A DNA stretch of 64,000 nucleotides, taken from assembly GCA_965284435.1 (NCBI GenBank), contig OZ260083.1, forward strand, positions 1,674,001-1,738,000, in the 5' to 3' direction. Position numbers and translations under genes: made by a program. The notes below the pieces were generated by a model. The model was not told the origin of the DNA, did not search any database, and saw only the letters and a list, made by a program, of their open reading frames with translations. The number at the start of each line of letters is the position of its first letter. The first letter of the stretch is position 1. Shown here piece after piece: positions 1 through 8,415 of this stretch. The DNA is from CAIYZT01 sp947461435. GTDB taxonomy: Bacteria > Pseudomonadota > Alphaproteobacteria > Rhodobacterales > Rhodobacteraceae.

Positions 1-372
1 CATGAATCCAAGGGCGACACGGTGCTTCCGACGAATGTGCTGACAGATCTGGTGCGCAGCTATGCAACCAACATGCAATCAGTCGTGCCGCAGTTTCTGC
101 AAGCCTCGTTCGATATGCTGCGTGAAAGCCAGTCAAAGATGGTCGAGAATCTGACGGTGATCCCAAATCCTTTGGCGGCGATGCCGGGATTCGAAGTGAT
201 GCGCAAACAGCAAGAGGTCTTCATGAAAGGCCTGATGGGCGCAATGCCCGCTTGGCCAGCCCCGGGTTCGCCCAAGGAAGACGCGGCGCAGAGCACGCCC
301 GATTCCGCCGAAGATCTGGCGGAAATAAAGCGCCAGTTCGCGGAACTGCAAAAGAAATTGTCAAAGCTGTAA
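1..372 (+). CDS. phaR: Polyhydroxyalkanoate synthesis regulator PhaR, C-terminal part
   Basis: The frame is open from base 1, so the gene begins before the window; 123 residues and the TAA stop are visible. The segment VLPTNVLTDLVRSY followed by SVVPQFLQASFDML is the end of the conserved N-terminal DNA-binding/PHB-binding region of PhaR. A low-complexity Pro/Ala/Gly stretch and a short charged helix (KRQFAELQKKL) close the protein. In the family, PhaR represses phasin and other granule genes and binds the PHB granule itself. The DNA-binding domain lies outside the window, so the name rests on the C-terminal half only. A LysR gene starts 3 nt downstream. Confidence 0.8.
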   Translation, partial: HESKGDTVLPTNVLTDLVRSYATNMQSVVPQFLQASFDMLRESQSKMVENLTVIPNPLAAMPGFEVMRKQQEVFMKGLMGAMPAWPAPGSPKEDAAQSTPDSAEDLAEIKRQFAELQKKLSKL

Positions 373-375
373 CCC

Positions 376-1323
376 ATGGCCGAAACGCAGGGTCGCGTCA
401 CGCTTTGGGGAATCGAGGTCTTCTTGGCAGTAGCCGAAGAGGGCGCTATTTCCGGTGCCGCCCGGCGATTGGGGGTCAGTCCATCGGCGGTCAGCCAGCA
501 GGTTGCGGGTCTGGAACAGGCGGTTGGGGCCCAGCTTTTGGACCGAACGGCGCGCCCCGTTCGGCTGACCCCGGCCGGTGCGATGTTTCGCCGCCACGCC
601 CAGACCATCTTGAACGCCGAGGCCGAGGCGCGGGCAGAGTTGGCTTTGGCCGATATGTCGGGGCTGACCACGCTGCGTTTGGGTATGATCGAGGATTTCG
701 ACGCCGAAGTGACACCTGCCCTTCTGACGGCCCTGTCGCGCGATCTGAAGGGTTGCCGATTTCTTTTGGAAACCGGGGCCAGCCACCGTCTGTTGGACCA
801 ACTGGAAGCCCGCGCCTTGGATATGGTGGTGGCGGCAGATCTGGCCTCAGACTCGGCGGATGAGGGCTGGCGCGAGGTGCATCCCGTTTTGGCCGAACCC
901 TTTGTCGCGGTGACCCCCAAAGGCCGGGGCATCGGCGATTTGCCCCTGATCCAATACACGGCCCGGCATCTGATGGGACGTCAGATCTCTGGGCATTTGG
1001 CGCGCCAAAACCTGCGTCCGGCCCACCGGTTTGAACTGGACAGCTACAACGCCATATTGGCCATGGTCGCGGGCGGCGAGGGGTGGACGATCTTGACCCC
1101 GCTGGCCCTGCACAATGGCGCTCGCTTTGCAAAAGGCATTTCGGTGGAGCCGCTGCCCTTTGCGCCGCTGGAGCGCACCTTGTCTTTGTCGGCCCGCGAA
1201 GGCGTTCTGCATGACATGCCGGGTCAAGTTGCTGCGCAGTTGAAAGGCCTTGTCGGCCAATCCGTTATCGCCCCCGCCTTGAAGGCCTGGCCCTGGTTGC
1301 AGTGCCAGTTGCGCCTTCTTTAG
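376..1323 (+). CDS. LysR-family transcriptional regulator
   Basis: A 315-residue protein of normal LysR length. The winged helix-turn-helix lies at about residues 10-70 (FLAVAEEGAISGAARRLGVS, then PSAVSQQVAGLEQAVG), followed by a linker helix and a substrate-binding-like effector domain starting near residue 95 (LRLGMIEDFDAEVTP). It begins 3 nt after the phaR stop, so the two are probably co-transcribed. Its stop overlaps the convergent aminotransferase gene by 4 nt. The effector and target are not evident; the amine-catabolism genes on the opposite strand are possible targets, but nothing in the sequence proves this. Confidence 0.85.
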   Translation: MAETQGRVTLWGIEVFLAVAEEGAISGAARRLGVSPSAVSQQVAGLEQAVGAQLLDRTARPVRLTPAGAMFRRHAQTILNAEAEARAELALADMSGLTTLRLGMIEDFDAEVTPALLTALSRDLKGCRFLLETGASHRLLDQLEARALDMVVAADLASDSADEGWREVHPVLAEPFVAVTPKGRGIGDLPLIQYTARHLMGRQISGHLARQNLRPAHRFELDSYNAILAMVAGGEGWTILTPLALHNGARFAKGISVEPLPFAPLERTLSLSAREGVLHDMPGQVAAQLKGLVGQSVIAPALKAWPWLQCQLRLL

Positions 1324-2507
1324 CCTTTGACCGCCTCGGCCGCGTGGAAGATCGCATTGGCGATATAGTCCAGTTCGGCTTCGGTCAGCCGCGTCGGCAG
1401 GCGGACATCGCAGGCGCGCATCAGCATGGCCCGTGTTTGCGGCAAATCTGGCTGTGGCCCCAGAAACTCCCAGTTCCAAAAGGCGCGTGCGTTGCCTTCT
1501 GACAGGCCAAAAACCTGCACAGAGATGCCCCGACGCTTGGCCTCGGCTTGAAACTGCAAAGCTTCGCCGTCGGTCCAATCGCCGCACAGGTTGAACTGAA
1601 TGGAATCGGGGGCACGCTGTTCTGGGGGCAGGGGCGGTGGCACCATCAAAGAGGTACTTTGGTTCAACCGATCGCCCACCCGGTCATGGCCGGCGCGGCC
1701 TTTTGCAACCCGATCGGCCACCAAGGGCAGTTGAGGGCGGATCACGGCAGCCGACAGATTCTGCATCCGCATGTTGTAAAGCGGCAATTTGTTTTGCCAC
1801 AGCATATAGCTGTTCTGCATGCCCGGGTGTTTCTTCCAGTTGCTTTCATAGGCGCCGGACATAATAACGCAGCGCGCGGCAATCTCTGGATCATCGGTGA
1901 TCAGGATCCCGCCTTCGCCGGCATTGACGAGTTTGTAGGATTGAAAGCTGAAACAGCCCACCTTGCCGATGGTGCCAATCTTCTTGCCATGCCATTCGGT
2001 TCCCAGACTGTGCGCGGCGTCTTCGATAACCGGAATATCCCGTGCGTCGCACAGGGCCATGATCGCATCCATATCGCTGGTATGGCCGCGCATATGGCTG
2101 ATTAGAACGGCGTCTGCGCCGTCCAGCTTGGCCTCAAAATCAGCCATATCGACACGGTAGTTGTCGCCCACTTCCACCAGAACCGGCACAAGATCGGCAT
2201 GGACAACGGCCGAAGGGACGGCGGCAAAGGTAAAAGCCGGAATCAGGACGCGGCCCCCACGGGGCAGATCGAGTGCCTTCAGTGACAAGAACAGCGCGGC
2301 CGAGCAGGACGCCACGGCCAGCGCATAGCGCGCGCCAAGCAGTTCTGCAAATTCGGCTTCCAGCAAGGCAACGGGGGCGCCTTCTGGCGCGGTGTAACGG
2401 AACAAATCACCCGAGCTGAGCAGCCGGTCAATTTCAAGTCGTGCGGCATCAGGGATCGGTTCTGCGTCATAGACATTCGGGGCGAACATCTGTCCATCAG
2501 GGGCCAT
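1320..2507 (-). CDS. DegT/DnrJ/EryC1/StrS-type PLP aminotransferase
   Basis: A PLP-dependent sugar- or amine-aminotransferase-like protein of 395 residues. The PLP lysine is probably K192 in SFQSYKLVNAGEGG, and the cofactor-ring aspartate is D163 in IEDAAHSLG; LIPAFTFAAVPSA is the usual substrate-side strand. I chose the ATG at 2507, preceded by AGGAAA with good spacing, over an in-frame ATG 57 nt upstream that has no ribosome site. Family members usually aminate keto-sugars in polysaccharide or antibiotic pathways. Here the gene follows a gamma-glutamyl amine oxidase gene, so an amine or amino-acid role is possible. Substrate unknown. Confidence 0.85.
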   Translation of the reverse strand: MAPDGQMFAPNVYDAEPIPDAARLEIDRLLSSGDLFRYTAPEGAPVALLEAEFAELLGARYALAVASCSAALFLSLKALDLPRGGRVLIPAFTFAAVPSAVVHADLVPVLVEVGDNYRVDMADFEAKLDGADAVLISHMRGHTSDMDAIMALCDARDIPVIEDAAHSLGTEWHGKKIGTIGKVGCFSFQSYKLVNAGEGGILITDDPEIAARCVIMSGAYESNWKKHPGMQNSYMLWQNKLPLYNMRMQNLSAAVIRPQLPLVADRVAKGRAGHDRVGDRLNQSTSLMVPPPLPPEQRAPDSIQFNLCGDWTDGEALQFQAEAKRRGISVQVFGLSEGNARAFWNWEFLGPQPDLPQTRAMLMRACDVRLPTRLTEAELDYIANAIFHAAEAVKG

Positions 2508-2625
2508 TGTTAGGTTTCCTTCAACTCTTCTTTCGAAAAGCTTTAAACCCGTGCAAGGTAACACGCTAGTGACAATTGCCGGTCCGGGCCATTATCCGCG
2601 CAAAGAATTTGGGCAAGACGCTACG

Positions 2626-3927
2626 TCAAATTCCCAATCTGTCGCGCATGGAGTACCATGTCATCGCAAGCACTAGCAGTGGCCAGCGCAATCCGCCGCC
2701 CCCAGGAAACCGTGGCTGAGGCAAACTTGCCATCAAATCGAACTTTTCGGCCGTGCCCGAGACCGCCTGAGCCATCAACTTTCCGGCCAAGGAGGCCATG
2801 GCTACCCCATGCCCCGAATAGCCCGATGCCGAATAAACTCCGGCGGCAGGACGGGTAAAACACGGCATCCGGTTCAAGGTGATGGCCAGTGTGCCGCCCC
2901 AAGCATAATCAATCTTCACATCCGCCAGATCGGGATAGACCTGCAGCAACGGTTTGCGCACCGTTTTCCAAATATCGGGAAAGCGGTAACCATAGCTTTC
3001 GCCGCCGCCAAACAGCAGGCGATTATCGTCAGACAGCCGCCAGTAATTCACGACAAACTTGGTATCGGCCACTGCGATGGGCCGCGTCAGAACCTGCGCG
3101 GCGCGATCGCCCAAAGGCTCGCTCGCCACAATGAAATTGTTGATCGGCATGACCTTTGCGGCCACCTCGTCGTTCAGACGACCAAGATACCCGTTGCCCG
3201 CCAAGATCACGTGATCGCAGGTCACATGGCCAGACGCGGTGCGCACGACGGGCTGTGTCCCCGGCTGAACCTTGACCACTTCTGATCCTTCATAAATCCG
3301 CACGCCAGCCTGGGCCGCGGCCCGGGCCAGACCGATGGCATAGTTCAGCGGATGAATGTGACCGGCATCCCAGTCAATCTCGCCGCCCTTGTAAACCTTT
3401 GAGGGGATAAGCCGGTCCATTGCGGCGCGGTCCAGCGATTCAAGATGGGAAAATCCGTAGTCGCGGCGCAGTTTGTCGCCATAGTGGTGGGCTGCCGTTA
3501 CCTCGGCGTCCGTCCAACAGGCATGGGCGACACCCGGTTGGAACGTTACGGGCATGCCATGGGTGCGGATCAGGGATTTGACCAGACCTTTGGCTTCTTC
3601 CGCCAGATCCCAAAGCTGGTGCGCCGCCGCGTGGCCAAGGGTCTTTTCGATCCAGGTCTGATCTTGGCGTTGACCGGACCCCACTTGCCCGCCATTGCGC
3701 CCAGAAGCGCCAAAGCCGACGCGGTGCGCTTCTAGCACCATCACATCATACCCCATCTGGGCCAAATGCAGCGCCGCCGACAAGCCGGTGTATCCTGCAC
3801 CCACGACGCAGATATCGGCCCTTCCCGCCCCATGGTAGGGGGGGAAGGGCGCAAGATCGGTGCGCGAGGCAGCGTAATAGGAGGCCGGATAGTGTCCGGC
3901 CCGGTCGTTCACATGCAGCAGGTTCAT
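2626..3927 (-). CDS. FAD-dependent oxidoreductase, gamma-glutamylputrescine oxidase (PuuB)-like
   Basis: A 433-residue D-amino-acid-oxidase-type flavoprotein. The dinucleotide-binding motif is GAGYTGLSAALHLAQMG at residues 43-59, followed by the flavin-contact segment GFGASGRNGGQ that is typical of PuuB and other amine oxidases of this family. The ATG shares bases with the stop of the upstream glutamine-synthetase-like gene (TGATG); a GTG one codon earlier is also in frame. PuuB oxidises a gamma-glutamylated amine to the aldehyde with release of hydrogen peroxide and ammonia. Coupling to two PuuA-type ligases and a GATase supports that role; whether the amine is putrescine cannot be read from the sequence. 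Confidence 0.8.
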   Translation of the reverse strand: MNLLHVNDRAGHYPASYYAASRTDLAPFPPYHGAGRADICVVGAGYTGLSAALHLAQMGYDVMVLEAHRVGFGASGRNGGQVGSGQRQDQTWIEKTLGHAAAHQLWDLAEEAKGLVKSLIRTHGMPVTFQPGVAHACWTDAEVTAAHHYGDKLRRDYGFSHLESLDRAAMDRLIPSKVYKGGEIDWDAGHIHPLNYAIGLARAAAQAGVRIYEGSEVVKVQPGTQPVVRTASGHVTCDHVILAGNGYLGRLNDEVAAKVMPINNFIVASEPLGDRAAQVLTRPIAVADTKFVVNYWRLSDDNRLLFGGGESYGYRFPDIWKTVRKPLLQVYPDLADVKIDYAWGGTLAITLNRMPCFTRPAAGVYSASGYSGHGVAMASLAGKLMAQAVSGTAEKFDLMASLPQPRFPGGGGLRWPLLVLAMTWYSMRDRLGI

Positions 3928-5282
3928 CACACGTTCAAAAGCAGATGCTCTCGCTCCCAGGGGCTGATGACTTGCAGGAACTCTTTGTATTCGTTTCGTT
4001 TTACAGAGGTGTAGACCTTGCAGAAATCTTCCCCCATGACATCGACAAGCGCCTTGTCCTCGTCCAGCAGATCCAAGGCGTCGCCCATGTTCACCGGGAT
4101 ATCGTCATTGTCGATATAGGCCGAGCCGCTGAATTCGGGCCGTGGCAGGTGCTTTTCCATCAGGCCAAGATAGCCGCAAGCCAAGGTCGCCGCGATTCCC
4201 AGATAGGGATTGCAATCCATACCGGGCAGCCTGTTTTCGACCCGGCGTGCAGCGGGTGTGCTGATCGGAATCCGCAGGCCCGTGGTGCGGTTGTCGCGGC
4301 CCCATTCCAGATTGATGGGCGCGGCAAAGTCGGGAACATAGCGCCGATAGCTGTTCACATAGGGCGCCAAAAGCGCGATTGCCCCTGTCAGATGGTTCTG
4401 CATCCCGCCGATAAAGTGCAAAAACGCGTCAGTCTCTTCGCCTTTCTTGCCAGAAAAGATGTTTTTTCCGGTCTTGCTGTCGACGACCGAGGTGTGAATA
4501 TGCATCGCAGATCCCGGCTCTCCGGCGATGGGTTTTGCCATGAACGTGGCAAAGCAATCGTGGCGCAAGGCGGCTTCGCGGATCAAGCGTTTGAAGAAGA
4601 ACACATCATCGGCCAATCGAACCGGATCGCCATGCGCGAGGTTCAATTCGATCTGGCCCGCGCCGCCTTCTTGCAGAATTCCGTCAATCTCCAGCCCCTG
4701 CGCCTCGGCAAAATCATAGATGTCGTCGATCACCTTACCGTATTCGTCGATGGCAGACAGGCTGTAGGCCTGTTTGCCCGCCGCGCGCCGGCCTGAACGG
4801 CCCATGGGCGGGATCACCGGTTGGTTTGGGTCAATGTTGCGCGCGGTCAGGAAAAATTCCATCTCGGGCGCAACGACCGGCGTCCAACCTTGATCGGCAT
4901 AAAGTTTCATAATGCGCCGGAGCACGTTGCGCGGCGCGAAGGGCATCAGATTGCCTTGTTGGTCCTTGGCATCGTGAATGACCTGCAACGTTACATCTGC
5001 CGTCCACGGGGCGGCGGTGGCCGTGCTGAAATCCGGCTCCAGGATCATGTCCGGTTCGGTGAATGCGTCAAAGGGGTTGTCGGCCCATTCGCCGGTGATG
5101 GTTTGCAAAAAAATCGAATTGGGCAGGAAGTAGTTGGCTTGCGTGGCAAATTTTGCGGCGGGCATGGCCTTTCCGCGTGCAACGCCGGCAATATCGCCGA
5201 TCACACATTCCACTTCATCCACGCGGCGGTTGCCGATGTATTCGCGGGCTGCCTCTGGCAGCTTGTCGGTCCATTTGGACAT
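3927..5282 (-). CDS. Glutamine synthetase family ligase (PuuA-like), copy 1
   Basis: A 451-residue protein with the glutamine synthetase catalytic signature: the EMEFFL strand, the GSAMHIHTS loop, the ATP/glutamate segment around EWGRDNRTTGLRIP, and ENRLPGMDCNPYL at the C-terminal side. The short beta-grasp N-terminus (VIGDIAGVARGKAMP) is that of gamma-glutamylpolyamine ligases rather than of GlnA. The predicted reaction is ATP-dependent gamma-glutamylation of an amine. Translation is coupled to the downstream oxidase gene by a TGATG overlap, and a GATase gene lies 36 nt upstream. Start ATG at 5282. The amine substrate is not known. Confidence 0.85.
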   Translation of the reverse strand: MSKWTDKLPEAAREYIGNRRVDEVECVIGDIAGVARGKAMPAAKFATQANYFLPNSIFLQTITGEWADNPFDAFTEPDMILEPDFSTATAAPWTADVTLQVIHDAKDQQGNLMPFAPRNVLRRIMKLYADQGWTPVVAPEMEFFLTARNIDPNQPVIPPMGRSGRRAAGKQAYSLSAIDEYGKVIDDIYDFAEAQGLEIDGILQEGGAGQIELNLAHGDPVRLADDVFFFKRLIREAALRHDCFATFMAKPIAGEPGSAMHIHTSVVDSKTGKNIFSGKKGEETDAFLHFIGGMQNHLTGAIALLAPYVNSYRRYVPDFAAPINLEWGRDNRTTGLRIPISTPAARRVENRLPGMDCNPYLGIAATLACGYLGLMEKHLPRPEFSGSAYIDNDDIPVNMGDALDLLDEDKALVDVMGEDFCKVYTSVKRNEYKEFLQVISPWEREHLLLNV

Positions 5283-5318
5283 ATGTCACACTTTGGTTTG
5301 CGGGTTTGTTCAGGGGCA

Positions 5319-6017
5319 TCAGGCCCCAGAAAGTTCTGCGTTCTGCGGGTTTTTCAAGAAGGCTGCAATCTGCGCGGCCATGGCCTTGTCGTTCAAAGGC
5401 GTTTCCAAACGGGCGGCCGCAGCCGCCATCACCTCGTCGGGGACCAGACCTTTGCCCCGAGTCTTCATCAAGCCATCCACAAATTCGGGACGAAATTCGG
5501 GATGGGCCTGCACGGACAGCGCGCGGCCGGGATAAAGCAGCGCGGCGTTTGTGCAAAAGTCATTGTGTGCAATCACTTGGGCCCCAAAGGGCGCTTTGGT
5601 CACTTGATCGCGGTGCCATGCATTCAGGGTGATCGGCGTGCCGCCAAAGTCATAGTCCGTCGCCCCCACGGCCCATCCCCCCGCGTAACGCTCTACCTGC
5701 CCGCCCATCGCCTGCGCGATGATCTGGTGGCCAAAGCAGATGCCAACAAGAGGTACCTGCGCTGCAAAGCAGTCGCGTATGAACTGCTCCAACGGGGCGA
5801 TCCAGGGATGATCTTCGTATACACCGTGACGAGAGCCGGTGATCAACCAGCCGTCGCATTCTGTCACCTTGGCGGGAAACTGCCCATCAACCACCTTGAA
5901 GGTTCGAAAAGTAAAGCCGTTCCCTGCCAGAAGGCGGGCAAACATATCGGGATAATCCCCCATTTCTGGGGCCAAAGCCACGGGGGCCAATCCGGTTTGC
6001 AAAATGCCGATTAACAT
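5319..6017 (-). CDS. Class I glutamine amidotransferase-like hydrolase
   Basis: A 232-residue single-domain class I amidotransferase. The nucleophile elbow GICFGHQ has Cys94, and the His-Glu pair is in AHPEF (His172, Glu174), so the catalytic triad is complete. There is no synthase domain. In amine catabolism gene sets, such stand-alone proteins hydrolyse gamma-glutamyl amides. Its place between two gamma-glutamyl ligase genes suggests it cleaves a gamma-glutamyl product or intermediate. E. coli PuuD is also a class I GATase-type hydrolase, so a PuuD-like function is the best guess. A strong hairpin separates it from the upstream ligase gene. Confidence 0.8.
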   Translation of the reverse strand: MLIGILQTGLAPVALAPEMGDYPDMFARLLAGNGFTFRTFKVVDGQFPAKVTECDGWLITGSRHGVYEDHPWIAPLEQFIRDCFAAQVPLVGICFGHQIIAQAMGGQVERYAGGWAVGATDYDFGGTPITLNAWHRDQVTKAPFGAQVIAHNDFCTNAALLYPGRALSVQAHPEFRPEFVDGLMKTRGKGLVPDEVMAAAAARLETPLNDKAMAAQIAAFLKNPQNAELSGA

Positions 6018-6050
6018 TTGGGGTCCAATTCAAGGTCGTCTCAGCCTAGC

Positions 6051-6085
6051 GCTTTGCCCCCCCTTGGCGTCAAGGGGGGCAAAGC
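6051..6085 (-). terminator. Strong hairpin between ligase copy 2 and GATase
   Basis: The arms GCTTTGCCCCCC and GGGGGGCAAAGC, with TTG/CAA closing pairs and a GCGT loop, form a near-perfect stem with one unpaired C. It starts 13 nt after the stop of the minus-strand ligase gene. There is no T-run after the stem, so it may be an mRNA-stabilising or attenuating hairpin instead of a true intrinsic terminator. Confidence 0.55.
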
Positions 6086-6097
6086 CACGAAACGTTG

Positions 6098-7438
6098 TCA
6101 AACCGTGTCCAGATACAATTCAACCCGTTCCTGTTCGGTCAGCTCGCCGATGTAATGCAGTTCTTGGCGTTTTGTCGAAATCAGGTTCTTGATCAGTTCG
6201 GGGTGAATGAACTTGGGAACGATCTCGCTTTGCTCCAGCGCGTCGATCGCCGCTTCCCAACTGTCTGGGATTTGGGGCAAACCGTCCACGGCATAGGCGT
6301 TTCCGACAATCGGGCTGGCCGGTTCGATCTGATTTTCGATGCCATGCAGGGCGGCGCCCAAGATGGCCGCAAGCATCAGATAGGGGTTCACATCCCCCCC
6401 TGCGACCCGATGTTCAATGCGCCGGGCGCTGGTGGATCCTGCCGGAATGCGGATGGCCGAGGTGCGATTTTCATAGCCCCAGGAGATCGCCGTCGGCGCA
6501 TGTTTGCCCGGCACCAGACGCTCATAGCTGTTTTGATGTGGGGCAAAGATCAAGGTGGAATCGTGCATTGCCGCCAAGCAGCCCCCAACCGCGTGTTTCA
6601 TCAGCGCCGTACCTTTCGGGCCGCCGCTGTCAAACACGTTGTCGCCTTTGTCATCGACAAGGCTGAAATGGGTATGAAGGCCAGAGCCGGAATATTCGGG
6701 ATAAGGCTTGGCCATGAAGCTGGCGGCAAAACCATGCCGCCGGGCCAGTCCCTTGACCAACATCTTGAAAAGCCAGGCATCATCCGCGGCACGCAGGGCA
6801 TCGTCGCTGTGCATCAAGTTTACTTCGAATTGACCTAAACCCGTTTCCGACGTCGAGGTGTCTGCCGGAATGTCCATGGCTTCGCAGGCGTCATACAGGT
6901 CTGTAAAGAAGGTATCGAATGCATCCAGCGCCCGGATCGACAGGGTTTCCGCGGCCTTTCGGCGCTTGCCCGATCGGGGCGACGCGGGGACCTGCATGGT
7001 CTTGCCCGAATCGTCGATCAGGAAAAACTCCAGCTCGATCGCGCAAACGGGCGTCAATCCCCGGGCCTTGTAGCGGTCGACCACCGCGCGCAGGGCGTGC
7101 CGCGGGTCGCCTTCGTAGGGCTGACCATTTTCGCGAAACATCCAGATCGGCAACAAGGCCGTCGGGGCTTCCAGCCACGGCATGGGCATGAAGCCGCGCT
7201 CGGTTGGTTTCAACACGCCATCTTGGTCGCCCTGTTCGAAAACCAACGGGCTGTCATCAATATCTTCGCCCCAAATATCAAGGCTGAGCACGGAAAAAGG
7301 GAACCGCGTTCCGTCCTTTACAACCTTGTCGGCAAATCGTGTTGGCACCCGTTTTCCGCGTGCCTGTCCGTTCAAATCCGCAGCCGCGACGCGAATGGTG
7401 CGCACGTCGGGATGCTTTCTAAGCCAATCTTTCATCAT
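6098..7438 (-). CDS. Glutamine synthetase family ligase (PuuA-like), copy 2
   Basis: A 446-residue paralogue of the ligase at 3927-5282. It has the same motif order: IELEFFLID, GSGLHTHFSL, SWGYENRTSAIRIP and EHRVAGGDVNPYL. Two adjacent ATG codons (7438 and 7435) are possible starts and neither has a clear Shine-Dalgarno. The protein differs clearly from copy 1 across its length, so this is not a recent duplication and the two probably use different amines. It lies between the amino-acid ABC importer and the GATase gene. Two TTTGATCAA palindromes sit about 90-140 nt upstream of the start. Confidence 0.85.
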   Translation of the reverse strand: MMKDWLRKHPDVRTIRVAAADLNGQARGKRVPTRFADKVVKDGTRFPFSVLSLDIWGEDIDDSPLVFEQGDQDGVLKPTERGFMPMPWLEAPTALLPIWMFRENGQPYEGDPRHALRAVVDRYKARGLTPVCAIELEFFLIDDSGKTMQVPASPRSGKRRKAAETLSIRALDAFDTFFTDLYDACEAMDIPADTSTSETGLGQFEVNLMHSDDALRAADDAWLFKMLVKGLARRHGFAASFMAKPYPEYSGSGLHTHFSLVDDKGDNVFDSGGPKGTALMKHAVGGCLAAMHDSTLIFAPHQNSYERLVPGKHAPTAISWGYENRTSAIRIPAGSTSARRIEHRVAGGDVNPYLMLAAILGAALHGIENQIEPASPIVGNAYAVDGLPQIPDSWEAAIDALEQSEIVPKFIHPELIKNLISTKRQELHYIGELTEQERVELYLDTV

Positions 7439-7526
7439 CGTTCACTTAAGGAGGCCGATGATCCACCCGCGCCAAGGTAACATTCCGGCAGGCAGGTTAG
7501 CGGATCATGCCCTTGACCCTTTCCCT

Positions 7527-7574
7527 GTTTGATCAACGGCACCGGCCTTATGGCCAGCACAATTTGATCAAATT
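7527..7574. promoter_or_regulatory. Paired TTTGATCAA palindromes, candidate operator
   Basis: GTTTGATCAAC at 7527-7537 and AATTTGATCAAATT at 7561-7574 are both perfect palindromes sharing the core TTTGATCAA. Their centres are about 35 bp apart in the 143-nt gap between the ABC permease stop and the second ligase start. Two copies of one palindrome in a short gap suggest a dimeric repressor or activator site. The cognate regulator is not identifiable here. Confidence 0.45.
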
Positions 7575-7581
7575 CAGCCTA

Positions 7582-8415
7582 CTATCTGATCAGGGCCACG
7601 CGCAAGCGAATTCTGCTGCGTTGGTTTTGCGGCACATAGCGGTTCAGTCGGCGGTTGATGCGGCCAAAGACGAAGGTGACCAGTAAGGTCAGCAAGATGA
7701 AATAGAAGGCGATGATCGGATAGGGAACGAAGGGATTGAATGTCTTGTCCGCAAAGTAATTGGCGTAGTAAAGCGCGTCTCCCATTTGGCCAAAAGCCGG
7801 AAAAGATGAGAAAAAAACCAATGTCGTTGCGTGAAACAGAAAGATCGCCTCGTTGGTATAGGCCGGCCATCCAAGACGCAGCATGGTGGGCCACTGAATG
7901 CGCGCAAATTTTTGCCACCCTGTGATCCCAAAGGCCTCGGCGGCCTCAAGATCGCCCTTGGGGATTGACCGCAAGGCACCATAAAAGATTTCCGCCGAAT
8001 AGGCTGCCGTGTTGAGGAACATCACAAACAAGGCGCCGGCCCATGCCTTTGTGGTCCAACTGGTGGCGAGTGTGATCCCGAAGATTTCGATGCCGGATCG
8101 GGGCAATAGCACCAGCGTTTCATAGGCCAGAAAGAATTGAATGAACAAAGGCGAGCCGCGGAAGACGAAGACAAACCATTCGGCCGGCTTGCGGGCCCAA
8201 GGGCTGTGCGCCGATTTTGCCAGCGCCAACGCATTGGCCAGAAAGAAACCCGCCAGCAGCGCCAAGACGCCAAAATACAGGTTCCAGATCATCCCTGATC
8301 CGATCAGGGTGAATTGTTGGCACAAGGTGAAATCGGTCTTTGGCAGCAGCTTTTCGCCGATGCCGATAGAGCGCAGACCATAGGCTTGGATCGTCTCGAA
8401 ACAGGTCATGCTCAT
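7582..8415 (-). CDS. Polar amino-acid ABC transporter permease (HisM/ArtM-like)
   Basis: A 277-residue inner-membrane permease. It carries about five hydrophobic segments and the cytoplasmic EAA loop EAAEAFGITGWQKFARIQWP, the contact site for the ATPase. FRGSPLFIQFFLAYE is the characteristic early segment of His/Glu/Gln/Arg-Opp-type permeases. The open frame continues about 100 codons upstream, but that part overlaps the previous permease gene and is an out-of-frame shadow. The ATG at 8415 overlaps the previous stop (ATGA), which fixes the start. It pairs with the permease at 8412-9293 to form the membrane channel. Confidence 0.9.
   Translation of the reverse strand: MSMTCFETIQAYGLRSIGIGEKLLPKTDFTLCQQFTLIGSGMIWNLYFGVLALLAGFFLANALALAKSAHSPWARKPAEWFVFVFRGSPLFIQFFLAYETLVLLPRSGIEIFGITLATSWTTKAWAGALFVMFLNTAAYSAEIFYGALRSIPKGDLEAAEAFGITGWQKFARIQWPTMLRLGWPAYTNEAIFLFHATTLVFFSSFPAFGQMGDALYYANYFADKTFNPFVPYPIIAFYFILLTLLVTFVFGRINRRLNRYVPQNQRSRIRLRVALIR

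Noticed and set aside
60..959. A 299-codon minus-strand frame across phaR/LysR
   Set aside because: It is antisense to two genes with clear families and shows no domain of its own; GC-rich third positions open such frames.
7457..7532. A 24-codon plus frame preceded by AAGGAGG
   Set aside because: The ribosome site is perfect but the peptide is very short, overlaps the paired palindromes region, and lacks conservation evidence; it may be a chance or leader peptide.
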